DNA from: Mycocentrospora acerina
Taxonomy: Eukaryota > Ascomycota > Dothideomycetes > Pleosporales
Assembly (NCBI GenBank): GCA_022701365.1
Contig: JAKUHH010000284.1
Coordinates: forward strand, 124,001 to 188,000
DNA: 64,000 nucleotides
Direction: 5' to 3'
The translations under genes and the position numbers were made by a program. Shown in pieces: positions 1-10,977 of this stretch. The notes beneath the pieces are model-generated. The model searched no databases, had not been told where the DNA came from, and worked only from the letters and a program-made list of their open reading frames with translations. Each line of letters opens with the position of its first letter. Within the stretch, counting starts at the first letter, position 1.

Positions 1-2336
1 GCCTTGTCCTGGGCATCAAAGACCTCAGTGCAGGGCATGGAGACGACACGGGCGGTAAGACCCTGCTCTTGGAGCGTCTTGACGGCCTCGAGGCAGATGC
101 CAACCTCGGAACCGGTGGAGACGAGAGTGACGTCGGCGTTCTCCTTCTCAAGAGCAACGTAACCACCCTTGATGGCCTTCTCGAGTGTCGAGCCCTCGAG
201 CTGGGGCAGGTTCTGGCGGGTGAGGGCGAGGATGGAAGGAGTGCCCTTGGAGGTAAGAGCCATGTAGTAGGCGGCAGATGTCTCGTTGCCGTCGGCTGGG
301 CGCCAGACCATCATGTTGGGCAGAGCGCGGAAGTGGGCAAGAGTCTCGATAGGCTGGTGAGTAGGACCATCCTCTCCAAGACCAATGGAGTCGTGTGTCG
401 CGACGTAGATGACGCGCTGGTGTGAGAGCGACGACAGACGGACGGCACCGGCAGCGTACGAGACAAAGTTGAGGAAAGTACCTCCGGCGGGGATGATGGT
501 GCCGTACGCGGACATGCCGTTCATGACGGCAGCCATGGCGTGCTCACGGACACCATAACGCATGTAGCGACCAGAGTAGTCACCAATGCCAAGGTTGGGG
601 GGCTGGAAGTCGACGGCCTTCTTCCACCTTGTGTTGTTGGAGCCAGTCAGATCGGCGGAACCGGAGATGAGCTCGGGGATGACGTCGTGGATGGCCTCGA
701 GAACGCTCTCGGAGAGCTTCCTGGAGGCAATCGCGGGGTCTGTGGGCTTGTAGGTGGGGAGCTTCTCGGCCCAGCCCTCGGGGAGGTCACGGGTCAATCG
801 GCGCTTGAGGTCGTCGTGGAGGTCCTTGTGCTCCTTGCCGTACTTCTCAAACAGCTGGTTCCACTCCTGCTCAGCAGCGGCACCCTCGGCGGCGTGCTGG
901 TGGTACATGTCGTAGACCTCTTGGGGAACGGCAAACATCTTCTCGGGGTCGAAGCCGAACTTGGCCTTGACCGCCTTCATGTCGTCCTCCTTCAGGGGGT
1001 TGCCGTGAACACCGCCAGTTCCCTGGAGCTTGGAGCCGAAACCGATGGTGGTGGTGAGCTTGATGACGGAGGGCTTGTCCTTGACCTCCTTGGCCTTGGC
1101 GATGGCAGCCTCAATGCCCTCGAGGTCAGAGTCACCGTCCTCGACGTGCTGCGTGTGCCAGCCGTAGGACTCGAATCGCTTGAGGACGTCCTCGGTGAAG
1201 GCGCACTTGGTGTCACCGTCTGCCATTGCATTAGTCACGTGCATATCGTCTGCAACACGGGCATCAAAACTCACCAATGGAGATGTGGTTGTCATCATAG
1301 ATCATGATGAGGTTGCCGAGCTGCAAGTGGCCGGCCATCGAGGCAGCCTCGCTGGCAATACCCTCCATGGCGCAGCCGTCACCGAAGAAGGCATATGTGT
1401 AGTTGTTGATCAGCTCGTAGCCGGGCTTGTTGAAGACGGCGGCAGTGTGCCTCTCGGCAATGGCGATACCGACGGCATTGGCAAAACCCTGGCCAAGGGG
1501 GCCGGTTGTCACCTCAATGCCAGGTGTGTCGTGGGCCTCGGGGTGACCGGGGGTGATGCTGTCGATTTGCTGGGGCGGCGTTAGTGATGGATCCGAGGAG
1601 AGTCATCATCCGACAGGCGGGACTGCTTACACGGAAGTTCTTCAGGTCCTCGATGGTGACACCGTAGCCGAAGAGGTGGATCAGAGCATACTGGAGCATG
1701 CACCCGTGACCGTTGCTGCGCGCTCAGTCAGCATTGGTCGTTGCAGCGCCAAGACTTGTTGAGCCGTGAATGAGCAGGGGAAAGGCGGCAGTGGAGCTCG
1801 AAAACTCAGATGCAGTCCACAAAAGCTCGCCCGCCTCGACAGCTGGGATGCCTGCAGAGCGTCGTCTTGCGGCTAAAGCGCCTGCACGAGCTGCTCGACG
1901 CCCCGCCCGGACTGCTGCGGCCCGCTCTCGCGTCTCGCCCCGCCAACAAGGCGGCGGGCAAAACACGCCCAGGGAAAGCAAGTCAATGGCAGCAAATACG
2001 TACGAGAGCACGAAGCGGTCGCGGTTGATCCACTCGGGGTTCTTGGGGTTGAACGTCATGAACTTGTTGAACAGGACGTGAGCCACCGGGGCCATGCCCA
2101 TAGGGGCGCCCGGGTGACCCGAGTTGGCCTGGAATGTGGCATCGACCTGCCGGACACAAAAACATTAGCAATTGAAGCCTCGCCCGCAGCAACAGCCGTC
2201 GCCAGCGCAGCGTTGGGAAAAAACTGCGGTGGCGGGGTAGCTGTTGGAGCATGGTGGGGTAGGCGTGGCCGCAGTGACGTACCGCGAGGGTGCGGATGGT
2301 GTTGATGGCGAGCTCGTCGACCTTTCCGTACGGCAT
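1..2336 (-). CDS. TKT: Transketolase (3' end outside window)
   Basis: Thiamine-diphosphate enzyme of the cytosolic non-oxidative pentose phosphate pathway, moving two-carbon units between sugar phosphates. Five exons can be read: 2336-2283, 2146-2004, 1715-1631, 1569-1275 and 1219 to the window edge; phases match at every junction. The first exon starts [18 protein letters not shown] and runs into [20 protein letters not shown]. Family motifs seen are the TPP-binding GDGCAMEGI region, GPLGQG, DDNHISI and, further on, TTIGFGSK and GTGGVHGN. The coding frame stays open to base 1, in the C-terminal domain ([23 protein letters not shown] split here), so only roughly the last 100 residues are missing. 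The ATG at 2336 is chosen because the in-frame codon upstream is TTG and the MPYGKV start fits fungal transketolases. Intron 2 (288 bp) is long and GC-rich compared with the other introns here. Confidence 0.95.
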
Positions 2337-2740
2337 GATGGGCAAGATGGAGATGGGAGAGTTGGAGAGGGAAACCGCGGATGTTGGGATACTCGAGGTT
2401 TTGTAGCCGTGGCTGTTAGTGCTACTGCATGGATCATGGCCCGCCGTGCCTGCCTCTGCGAGACCGCGGTGGGGGGTCTCAAAGCCCGATTACATCAACC
2501 AAAGTGGGCACCCATGTCGCCCTTCTCCACGCCTGCCGCCTAGGCCCCTTTGGGTGCTGACGCAGCCGCGTCTCAATGGCCAAACCCTCCCTTCTGACGT
2601 CCTCGTACCCGTTCCCAGTGGCCTTCATTCGCCGGGGCCGATAAAGGTCCCGGTGCAGGGCAGATGGCACCGCTCACCAGCACAGTCTGCCCGCCCGCAC
2701 GCGCCGCTGCCAGAGCTGCAGCTTTGGCAATGGATACCCC

Positions 2741-2780
2741 TCGCTGACCAGCGTTGACCAGCGTTGACCAGCGTTGACTA
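2741..2780. repeat. 10-bp tandem repeat, four units
   Basis: Units of the form gcgttgacca follow each other without spacing (first unit tcgctgacca, last gcgttgacta). The array lies about 400 bp upstream of the transketolase start. Confidence 0.9.
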
Positions 2781-3565
2781 CACCATCCAGAAAATTATTC
2801 CGCCGGTCCATTGCGCCCCGGGCATCGGCACCGCCCCCGCGGCCGAATCGCAAACGTTGCGAGGGCAGCCAGACGTTGAGGCTGATATCGCGCCTCACTG
2901 CCATTTGCGGAAATGCTGGCCAATTGATTGATTCTCCGAGGGCGGTCTCCAGAAAAAAAGTTGACCGTGACGTGTGATGTGTTGTCAGGGTGATTGGATA
3001 AATGCACGCCGTCAACATTCTTTGCGAGCCCAGATAGCAGCCCGCATCCGTCTTAGCGCCCCTTCAACACGTTTCCCACGCCAAGGCCCAGTTAGTGCCA
3101 AATAATACTATTTTAGTGCTTCGGACTGCTGTCGACCGGAACCTTTGTAAGATTGGTAAGGTGAAGACTTAATCGTGCACTCGACCACGAGATCGAACCA
3201 CGCCGGCAAGGTTGATGAGTAACATGCATGACGGAGGTTGCGCGTGAAACTCGGCTTTGGCAACCATCTCTCCAAGAGGAGCCGTGTCAAGGAGCCTGAA
3301 GGATGACCATTGGTTAGTCAAGAAAGGCGTTCGCATCTAGTTCATCAAACTCGAAAAGAAGGCAAGTCCCTGCATAGATTAACATATCTGATCTACTACT
3401 ACTTTTGATTCCTCTCCGTCTCAATTCATACTTCTTTTCCGTAAATGCTCATACAAAATCTTGCATGTCGTATCCAAGTAATGTTCAATCCCCGCCTGTC
3501 GCTAAGCGCCCTGGTGCTCTCCCCAGTCACTTCTGCAACACCTCCCAGCCGTACAGCGGTTCCAT

Positions 3566-3607
3566 GAAGCGGCGCAGCAACGAAGCGCAGCAATGAAGCG
3601 CAGCAAT
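3566..3607. repeat. Imperfect 13-16 bp tandem repeat, three units
   Basis: Three consecutive copies of gaagcgcagcaa(c/t), the first with an extra gcg. It lies just before the membrane protein gene that starts at 3690, probably in its 5' leader or promoter. Confidence 0.85.
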
Positions 3608-3689
3608 GTGCTGCCTAGCTGTTCCATGCATCTTCTCATATACCCAGCTAACAGCTTCCTGATGCTGCTAAGACAATCTCCCTTGTGCA

Positions 3690-5734
3690 ATGTCCGTTTT
3701 TCTGTTATACCTGTACTTGTTCGTTCCGGCATCAGTAGCTGCACCTGTAGCGACCTGTAATTCAACATACTCCCAGTACGACAAATTCAATTCCTCGTCC
3801 ACGGAGATTGTAGGCTGGACCGAAGCGCCTCAAATTAGAGGCACGTTTGATCTTCTGCTCTCATGTCTAACGACATTATCGTTATGTGCATGGACAGCAT
3901 ATCATCCAAATGTACTTGCGACGCAATCTGAGTGGAAGAAAATAGGTCATCGACTAGGATGGATGTGTGTTGCAGTCTTTCTGCCAGAAGTGGTGTTGTT
4001 TTGTGCTTGGGAGCAGTGGTGGGCCGCCAGAAGGCTTCGAGACACAGTAAACGGGCTGGGCAAGCACGCTTTTGACGGGCTGGGCACTGAGGGGGAAGAG
4101 GAAAAATGCCCAGTGTGTGGAACTGAAGAAATCGAGGCGCCTCAGTCTGAAGAAGATGGGCTAGTCCCACAAAGATCCCACGACAGTCACATATCGATCG
4201 AAAGTCGACACTCGTCCACGCCGGTCCCAACAAAGGCCGAACAAGCGGCCACAACGGCTGTAAAGACACCAAAATTCTTCAAGAGAATATTTCAGCGACG
4301 ACCAAAAACTAGTGAGACATTGCTCGAACCCCCAACATGGACGCTAGAACAAGCCTTCTTCGCACTCTCCGGCGGCTTCGCCCTTCCCACGCCCTACCTC
4401 CCCAACACCACCCATCTGACCCTCACACCCCCTGCTCTAACATTCCTCGCACAACATGGACTCCTTCCTGCCTCAACCCCCGAAGCCGTGACAGATAAGT
4501 CGAAATCTGACACCATTGCGAAAGCCCTCGTCTGCATCCAGGCAGGCTGGTTCCTAGTCCAATGCCTTGCTCGAGTGGCGCAGAAGCTACCACTCACTCT
4601 TCTCGAAGTACACGTGCTAACACACGTCCTGTGTGCATTTGCCATGTACGTCGTGTGGTTCCAAAAGCCATACGATGTTGGGAGTCCAATAATGTGTGAC
4701 AACGAGCGCGTCGTAGCATGGGGAGCGTTCTGGGCGTTGGATGTTCAAGGAGTGAGTTTTTCCCCCCCAACATCACGACTAGAGTAAAGAGAGTACAGAA
4801 AGTACAGAGATTCTAACCCGAGTAGTCTTCCAAGCACATGACAGGCGAGGCGATGCATTGCCCTATGAAAAACGGAGAACCCCCAGTAATAACGATATCC
4901 CACGTCCAATCCGCGCACGAAAACCTCCTCTCATCGTCTTCTTCAACCCGCTACTCCCACTCCTTCTTCGCATCCACCGGCCTCTCCACACTTTCCTCTC
5001 ACCTCGCTCCAAAATCTAGATCCAAATCAACCCCCAAGCCCCAACCCGGCTCTAATTCCAATCCTTCCGCCTCAGCAACCCCCCAACAAACCCAGCACCT
5101 CGATCTCGCCACCCAAGCACTCACCTCCCTCTCGACCTCCCACATCCACACCCCCTTCCAAACCAACATCTCCACCCACCCCTCCCCCTCACAACCATCC
5201 ACCCACTCACACTCCCTCACCCTCCCGGTCCCGTACCTCGTCCCCTCCCGCAGCAACCTCCTCATCGACGGCCTAGCCCCCTACACCGACTCCCCAACCC
5301 GCACCACCCACCTCCTCACCATGCTGAAAACCTACTCCCTCATGGCCTCTCTCTACGGCGCGCTCCACCTCTCCGCATGGACGTTTCGCTTCGGCTCCCC
5401 CGCGGAGATGTGGACGTGGCGCGCATCGGGCATCGTCATGGTGGCTGCGCCGGTGGCGAGTCTCTTCGCGGTGGGATGTTTTGGCGGAGAAGGGCGGTTG
5501 CGCGTGTGGGTTGAGAAGCAGCGGAGAGGGTGGATCAGGTGGGTGGTTTTTCCCGTAAAGGGGTTGTTGCTGGTGGGGATGATGGTTGGGGCAATTGTGG
5601 CACTGTTTTGCTGGGCGGGGTTTGTGGGCGCGAGGGTTTACGTGTTGGGGGAGAGTTTTGCGGCGCTGAGGGCGGTGGAGGCCGCGGTTTATGTCACGGT
5701 AGAGTGGACAGAGTGGGTGCCGCATGTAGGGTGA
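3690..5734 (+). CDS. Fungal multi-pass membrane protein of unknown function
   Basis: Two exons, 3690-4751 and 4826-5734, joined in phase 0 across a 74-bp intron (GTGAGT donor, TTCTAAC branch site, TAG acceptor), giving about 656 residues. The N-terminus is a hydrophobic leader (residues 1-18) followed by a short lumenal part with CNST. It then runs GWTEAPQIRGTFDLLLSCLTT, a hallmark of a large uncharacterised family of fungal integral membrane proteins. Further hydrophobic segments follow (about 60-80, 95-115, 285-330), a Ser/Thr/Pro-rich loop encoded at 4900-5270, and C-terminal helices around 5330-5470 and 5545-5640. The C-terminus ends in an ..VEWTEWVPH.. motif, which matches the usual end of the family as I remember it. 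No catalytic motif is seen and no function is proposed. Confidence 0.85.
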
Positions 5735-6109
5735 TGGATGGATGGACTGACGGTGAATGTCTGTTCACAAGTTTTTTTGTCGTAATAGATCATTATTGGG
5801 TTGGGACGTGTGTAGATAGAAGAAAGTGTATTTGTGTACAATAAGGGCTGACTGGCTATTGATAATACATGAATGAGCGACAAATGAGAGTATTACAAAG
5901 TGTGTATTCGCCAGAAATGGTGCTAGTCCAAGCGTGGTGGGTATATGATCAGAGATGTAAGGAATACAGTGTTGCTGACATCAAAACAACAACAGTATCT
6001 ATGTAAAAGAAATAGAAATTCAAGTAATTTTTAAATGGCAACGCAAGGAAAAAGGACATGCTGGGCCAACAAAAAAGAATAAAACGCAGCGGCGCGAATT
6101 CATCAGGGC
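5735..6109. other. Convergent 3' intergenic region
   Basis: 375 bp between two genes ending towards each other; AT-rich 3' UTR-like sequence, nothing further seen. Confidence 0.6.
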
Positions 6110-6952
6110 TTACCGCCTGTTGTCCCTGGATCCGCGTCGAGGCCTCTCGTCTCTGCGCGAACGTTGCGTGTCTTGTCGCGGCAGACCCATCTCCTCGTCG
6201 TGAACTCTATCCCTTCGGCCGGAGTGTGCTCGGGTGGGCTCACGAATACCATCATGGCGATCATCAAAAGGATCCCTTCGTTCCTCGTCAGGACTACCGG
6301 CGTTCAAATCCATGTAGACCGACGCAGGGCGCGGTCGGCTCTCCCTGGGCATCCTAGCCTCTTTGTCTTTGAGTTCCTGCGGCTTGTACTTGGCGTCGAG
6401 ATGCTCTTCAAGTAGACGAACGTTCTTGCCGTTGGCCTTGACGGCGGCATCAGCGAGATCACCGATAAAAGGGACGAGACCGACAACGACGTCGATGACG
6501 AGGTTAATCATCATTCGGATGAGAATGCCTTGGGGCAAACCGCCTTCGACTTTCCTCATATTGAGGATGAGATTGAATGCGAGAAGGCCGTCTATGGCGT
6601 CGCCAATGGCAGGCACAAGTCCAATGACTGAGGACCATCCAAAGCGTAGTCCAAAGAGGGTGAAGAGGGCATAGTCGAGGCGGTATGCGGTCTTGCGGGC
6701 CTTTGCAAGAACATCGGCGTCGTGAGAAGGAATGTAGGCTGGAATTTCCTTCTTGACCTTCTTGGTCTTGCCCGGCTTCCTAGGGTGTGGGATTTCCTCG
6801 TAGAAGGGGTCCTGGAGGATTGTTAGATGATTTGCTAAAAGGGACAATTACAGAATACATACGTATTGGCCTCCAGGTGCCTTGGACTTGTACTTTTCCA
6901 TCTCCTTGCCTAGTGCCTTCTTCATGGCATACTTTGCGACGAGTTGCGCCAT
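6110..6952 (-). CDS. DUF4112 family protein
   Basis: Two exons, 6952-6863 and 6811-6110 (phase 0, 51-bp intron with GTATGT donor and CTAAC branch site), giving 263 residues. The protein begins MAQLVAKYAMKKALGKEMEK. The middle contains the DUF4112 signature: RLDYALFTLFGLRFGWSSVI, then VPAIGDAIDG, a hydrophobic helix, and the repeat of that theme in VGLVPFIGDLADAAVKAN. Two membrane-associated hairpins are likely. The C-terminal 80 residues are rich in Arg, Asp and Glu and probably disordered. The family has no settled function; in fungi it is widespread and single copy. The start is set by the first ATG in the exon that splices cleanly to the conserved core. Confidence 0.9.
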
Positions 6953-7824
6953 GTTTGCGATGTGGTTGTTTGGATTGTTCGGATAGTTTGAATAGTTTGA
7001 ACGGTTTGAACGGTTTGAATTAAGAAGGGATGTGAAGAAGAGGGTGCAATTGAGAACGCAATGGCAGAGAGAATCGCGACAAAGACCTTTAAGTCTTTGT
7101 ACTCACAGAAGCAACCCACAAGGATGGGGCGTTGCGGCTGTCTCAGCGGGCGTCTGATGGTCTGGTTGGCGGGCGTCTGATGTCTCCTGGATATGTGAAA
7201 CGGGCGCGTAGACGACGCCTGAAAATAGAAGACGAATGCGATTGCGTGCAAGCAGAAAGCGCTTTGGCGACTGAAGGATGGGAGAGCGACAAGACGTAGC
7301 GATGGCGTCGGATGGTATTAATGCATTTTGATAGCGGTGAATAAAAGCCCTGATTCCTTGGAGAGCCAGACGTCATGCATGAGCTGTGAGGCCTAGTCGC
7401 GTGTTAGTGTGGCGGGCGAGGGCCAGTGATGGAGTGCTGGCCTGCACAGCCACTCGGCCCTCCCGCCACATCAGATGTCGATCGCCCCTGCCGAAGCCAG
7501 TCAGCGGTTTGCACTTGCCTGCACTTGCCTGGCCTTGCGAGAGAGCTCCACGAGCGATTGACGGCACCCACAACAACGACGCGCACACGTGTCGCCATTC
7601 TTCCACATTCCCTGTGCGGCTGTGCACCTGCATATCGCCAGCAATTGCATTCTGGAACAGTCGCTATCCGCCGGCGCGCATACAACACGACAGACGCGCG
7701 ACCTGGTCCCCCGCCTGCCAGCCCACCCATCCATCGCCTGCGAGCCCAAGACAGCTGCGCGACACCCCCCATCCCACCCGCACATCTCTAGGTGCCCACG
7801 GCATGCTGCGCGACACCGGCCAGT
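6953..7824. promoter_or_regulatory. Divergent promoter region of DUF4112 and DCP2 genes
   Basis: 872 bp between two divergent starts. At 6981-7020 there is a 10-bp periodic array around agtttgaa/ggtttgaa in the DUF4112 leader, and the 14-mer gcgggcgtctgatg occurs twice (7146-7159, 7169-7182). The DCP2-proximal half is GC-rich with CA-rich leader sequence. No separate gene is supported. Confidence 0.6.
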
Positions 7825-10554
7825 ATGACACCAACAAAGATGACCTTAGTTGACTGGCTGGACGACCTCTGCGTGCGCTTCATCGTCAACCTGCCCAACG
7901 AGGAGCTGCTGTCGGTTGAGCGAATCTGCTTCCAGATCGAGGAGGCCCAATGGTTCTACGAGGACTTTATCCGTCCGCTGGACCCCCACAGCCTGCCCTC
8001 GATGCATCTGCGCAAGTTTTCCCAGCTCATGTTCCAGCACTGCCCGCTCTTCTCGGCCTACTCAGAGGAGCTGCACCAGCAGGCCTACGAGCAGTTTCTG
8101 GCCTACAAGACACGTGTCCCCGTGCGCGGCGTCATCATGCTCAACCAGGACATGACGCATGCGGTGCTGGTCAAGGGCTGGAAGAAGGGTGCCAAGTGGA
8201 GTTTTCCAAGGGGCAAGATCAACAACCAGGAGAGCGATTTGGACTGCGCCGTGAGAGAGGCGTACGAGGAGACGGGCTACGATCTGAGAGCCGCAAATCT
8301 GGTGCTGCCCGACGAGCAGATGAAGAAGATTACCGTCACGATGCGCGAGCAGAGTATGATGCTCTACGTCTTCCGCGGGGTACCTATGGACACGTATTTT
8401 GAGCCGCGCACACGAAAGGAAATTTCCAAAATCGACTGGTACAAGCTGACGGACTTGCCCACTTTGCGACGAAAGAACCAGGTTCAGCAGCAAGTTCCCG
8501 GGCAAGACACGATCAAGGAAAGCAGCTTTTACATGGTGGCGCCGTTCCTGGGGCCCTTGAGGTCGTGGATCAAGCAGCAGCAGAAGCTTGACAGACAGAA
8601 GCCTCGAGCTGGCGCACCCCTGCCACCAGTTGCAGGCGACGTCGTATCAGACACCGACGACGCCCAGGCTGAGCTATACGCGACTCCAGCCGACGAGGCT
8701 ACTTATCGCCAGCAGAATGGACAGGTCGACAATCTCGCCAATCTCATCGCGCAACTAGGTCATCGGCCGAGCGACTCTTTGCCTGAACTGTCCACACCAG
8801 TCCAAGCAGACCCCGCAGAAGAGCTCAAGAGGCTATTGAGTGTAGGCACACCTACTCAGCACGCACCCCAGGCGAATCCACTCCTAGCTCTCTTGCAAGG
8901 GAAACAACAGTCTACAGGCCCCCACATGTCCCCAGGTCCGAGGACGCCATTCGAACAGATCATGTCTCCGCCAACACAGCCTCACAGCCCACATGGCCAG
9001 CACCATCCACGCCAGCCTCAATTCGCCAACATGCCACCCCCACCACCGTTTCCCTTCTCGCCGAACCAGGGTCCGCCGTTTCAGGGCCATCCAGCTCAGC
9101 AGCCGTTTAACGGCATGCCCGAGCACATGGCACGCCAGTTCATGCCACCACCTCCGCTACAGCAACAGCAGCAACAACAACAACACCATCATCCTGGTTT
9201 CTCCAACCATCCACCGACTATGCAGCAGGCATTCAACCACCAGCATGCCCGAGCGACTCAGCTAAACGGTGACGTCGACTCTCAGTTTGCAGGCGCGCAT
9301 GGAAGGCCACATATCCCCCCCGCATCTGGATTACCGACACCGAAACTCAACTCCCATGCGACCAGTCTGCTAAATACATTCAGGCTCAACGATCAGCAAC
9401 CAGCAACTCCTCAGCCACAGCAGTCCTTGCAAACTACACCCAGGATGCAACAGCCACTGCCCCAATACCCACCACACACCCTTGTGTCACCACAGTATGC
9501 GGCGAGCCCTCCTCAATATCAGTCGCCTGCCCTTAGCACCAGTGTTCCGCCGGCTCAACCGGTAGCTAGGACAACCCACCAAAATTCGCTTTTAACCCTT
9601 TTCCAAGAATCACCATCTTTGGCAGTTTTGGAACCAGCCGAGCTCTCCGCATATCCTACAACTCCTGGGTATGTCAATGCAAAACCAGTACCTCAAGCGC
9701 AAACGGCACATCAAGCTAGCCTTCTTGGAGCCTTTGGAGTGAAGCCAAAATCTACTAGTCCCGCCATCACTTCAGCCACTGTTAGCGGGCCCGTCAACGC
9801 GCCGGATTTCAAGACAATCAAACGGAATACACAGTCATCTAGCAATTCACGTGGAATATCGCCAGCCACACAGGTCCCGCAGAAGCCTTTCGTTCCACAG
9901 CAAATCCTCAAGCGGGAAGCGCCTGCTCCAGCAGCAAGGGGGTCTCCTAGCCCTGCCGTGCAATCACGTAAAGGTACACCTCAACGCACACTAGAGGCAC
10001 CTACACCTCCGGTTCCTGCGTTCAAACCGCAGATCCTAAAACGTCCCCAGCAGCAAACTGCCCACACTCAGGGCTTGCTCGATATGTTCAAGGCGCCATC
10101 TCCGCAGCCACAATCATTACCGCAGTCACTACCACAGCCTGCTCGATCTCCCGCCCCTCAGCCCGCTGCCGAACCTCCTGCGGACCAAAAGAACACATTG
10201 CTCGCGCTCTTCAGCAAACCGTCTCCTAGCCCAGTCCCATCCCTCCCATCCGTGCGCACACCTGTACCTGTGTCGAATCCTAGCTTCCCAGGTATTGTCA
10301 GCCCTGTCAGTCCACTCCCTGACAAAGACAACCATATTACTAGTCCTGCGGAAGTTGTGCCTAGAAGCAGAATCTCGAGCATCAGCGAATCGGTTCCGAT
10401 GCCAAGCATTGTGATCCCGCAGACAGCAGAGTGTGGGATCGCAGGAGCTGGCGGCTTGACAGTGCAGGGCAAGCCCAACACTGAAGGGAAGAGCCCAGTT
10501 GACAAGTCATTCTTATTGGGGTTCTTGGAGGATGTTGCAAGGAAAGCGAGGTGA
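7825..10554 (+). CDS. DCP2: mRNA-decapping enzyme Dcp2
   Basis: Nudix pyrophosphatase that removes the m7GDP cap in 5'-3' mRNA decay, acting with Dcp1, Edc3 and Pat1 in P bodies. A single open frame; the ATG at 7825 is preferred over the upstream in-frame ATG at 7792 because MTPTKMTLVDWLDDLCVRF aligns with fungal Dcp2 starts, giving 909 residues. The N-terminal Dcp2 box A domain spans about residues 6-95. The Nudix domain follows, with the Nudix box at residues 130-152 (GKIN..E...CAVREAYEETGYD), carrying the RE..EE catalytic glutamates. The remaining 650 residues are Pro/Gln-rich and disordered, with a Q/H tract near 9160-9190. They contain repeated short leucine motifs: NPLLALL, SLLNTF, SLLTLF, SLLGAF, GLLDMF, TLLALF and FLLGFL. 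Such helical leucine motifs bind Edc3 or Pat1 in yeast Dcp2. No intron is evident. Confidence 0.95.
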   Translation: MTPTKMTLVDWLDDLCVRFIVNLPNEELLSVERICFQIEEAQWFYEDFIRPLDPHSLPSMHLRKFSQLMFQHCPLFSAYSEELHQQAYEQFLAYKTRVPVRGVIMLNQDMTHAVLVKGWKKGAKWSFPRGKINNQESDLDCAVREAYEETGYDLRAANLVLPDEQMKKITVTMREQSMMLYVFRGVPMDTYFEPRTRKEISKIDWYKLTDLPTLRRKNQVQQQVPGQDTIKESSFYMVAPFLGPLRSWIKQQQKLDRQKPRAGAPLPPVAGDVVSDTDDAQAELYATPADEATYRQQNGQVDNLANLIAQLGHRPSDSLPELSTPVQADPAEELKRLLSVGTPTQHAPQANPLLALLQGKQQSTGPHMSPGPRTPFEQIMSPPTQPHSPHGQHHPRQPQFANMPPPPPFPFSPNQGPPFQGHPAQQPFNGMPEHMARQFMPPPPLQQQQQQQQHHHPGFSNHPPTMQQAFNHQHARATQLNGDVDSQFAGAHGRPHIPPASGLPTPKLNSHATSLLNTFRLNDQQPATPQPQQSLQTTPRMQQPLPQYPPHTLVSPQYAASPPQYQSPALSTSVPPAQPVARTTHQNSLLTLFQESPSLAVLEPAELSAYPTTPGYVNAKPVPQAQTAHQASLLGAFGVKPKSTSPAITSATVSGPVNAPDFKTIKRNTQSSSNSRGISPATQVPQKPFVPQQILKREAPAPAARGSPSPAVQSRKGTPQRTLEAPTPPVPAFKPQILKRPQQQTAHTQGLLDMFKAPSPQPQSLPQSLPQPARSPAPQPAAEPPADQKNTLLALFSKPSPSPVPSLPSVRTPVPVSNPSFPGIVSPVSPLPDKDNHITSPAEVVPRSRISSISESVPMPSIVIPQTAECGIAGAGGLTVQGKPNTEGKSPVDKSFLLGFLEDVARKAR

Positions 10555-10977
10555 CGGATTGGTGTTTTGTTGACTTGGCGTACATGATTTTGTGAGGGGT
10601 GGATGCATTGCTTGCGGCGTTGAATGAGATGATTAGCATCATGGATTTGGCCAACGGTATGGAACACAACGAAGCAATGAGCGATCAACTTTTGCTATTA
10701 TTATTCGATTCTTAATCTTGTTCGTTCGTCGTGAAAGTATCTGTGCTCTTTCCGTTCACACACTCACCTTCACCGCGGCTGTCGGGTCGCTAACCACCGT
10801 ATAAAATGGCTTTTCACTTATTGATATCTCCACCTCCGACGGTCCGCACCAAAGTTCACTCAAGCATCTCGAGGTCAGAGTCAATCTTTGAATACAGCAT
10901 CTCATACCAGGCAGGTCGCCAGCCTGATCAGTGACAAGTTCTCACCCAATCTTCCAAAGCCTCCCTCAGACATCACC
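10555..10977. other. Intergenic region
   Basis: 423 bp between the DCP2 stop and the next start on the same strand. It includes the DCP2 3' UTR and a probable promoter with gtataaaatgg near 10799. Nothing else seen. Confidence 0.5.

Larger units (their letters stand above)
2337..3689. promoter_or_regulatory. Divergent intergenic region with two short tandem repeats
   Basis: About 1.35 kb between the starts of the transketolase and the membrane protein gene, so it holds both promoters. No coding stretch is convincing. Two small tandem arrays are visible (listed separately at 2741-2780 and 3566-3607). Confidence 0.6.

Noticed and set aside
540..1307. 255-codon ORF on the plus strand
   Set aside because: It is antisense to transketolase exons; its Val/Leu/Gly-rich sequence is the shadow of GC-rich codon use.
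1770..2305. Several plus-strand ORFs over transketolase intron 2
   Set aside because: They overlap a well-supported intron and exon on the other strand and show no motif.
3160..3230. Possible tRNA-like T-arm (gatcgaaccac on the plus strand)
   Set aside because: The flanking bases do not form a T stem or an acceptor stem, so no tRNA can be folded.
5273..5725. 150-codon Pro/His-rich ORF on the minus strand
   Set aside because: Antisense to the conserved C-terminal exon of the membrane protein.
7386..7853. Overlapping ORFs in the DCP2 leader
   Set aside because: Low-complexity translations of GC-rich leader sequence in several frames at once; no splice signals or homology.
8062..8505. 147-codon minus-strand ORF
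   Set aside because: Mirror of the Dcp2 Nudix domain coding sequence.
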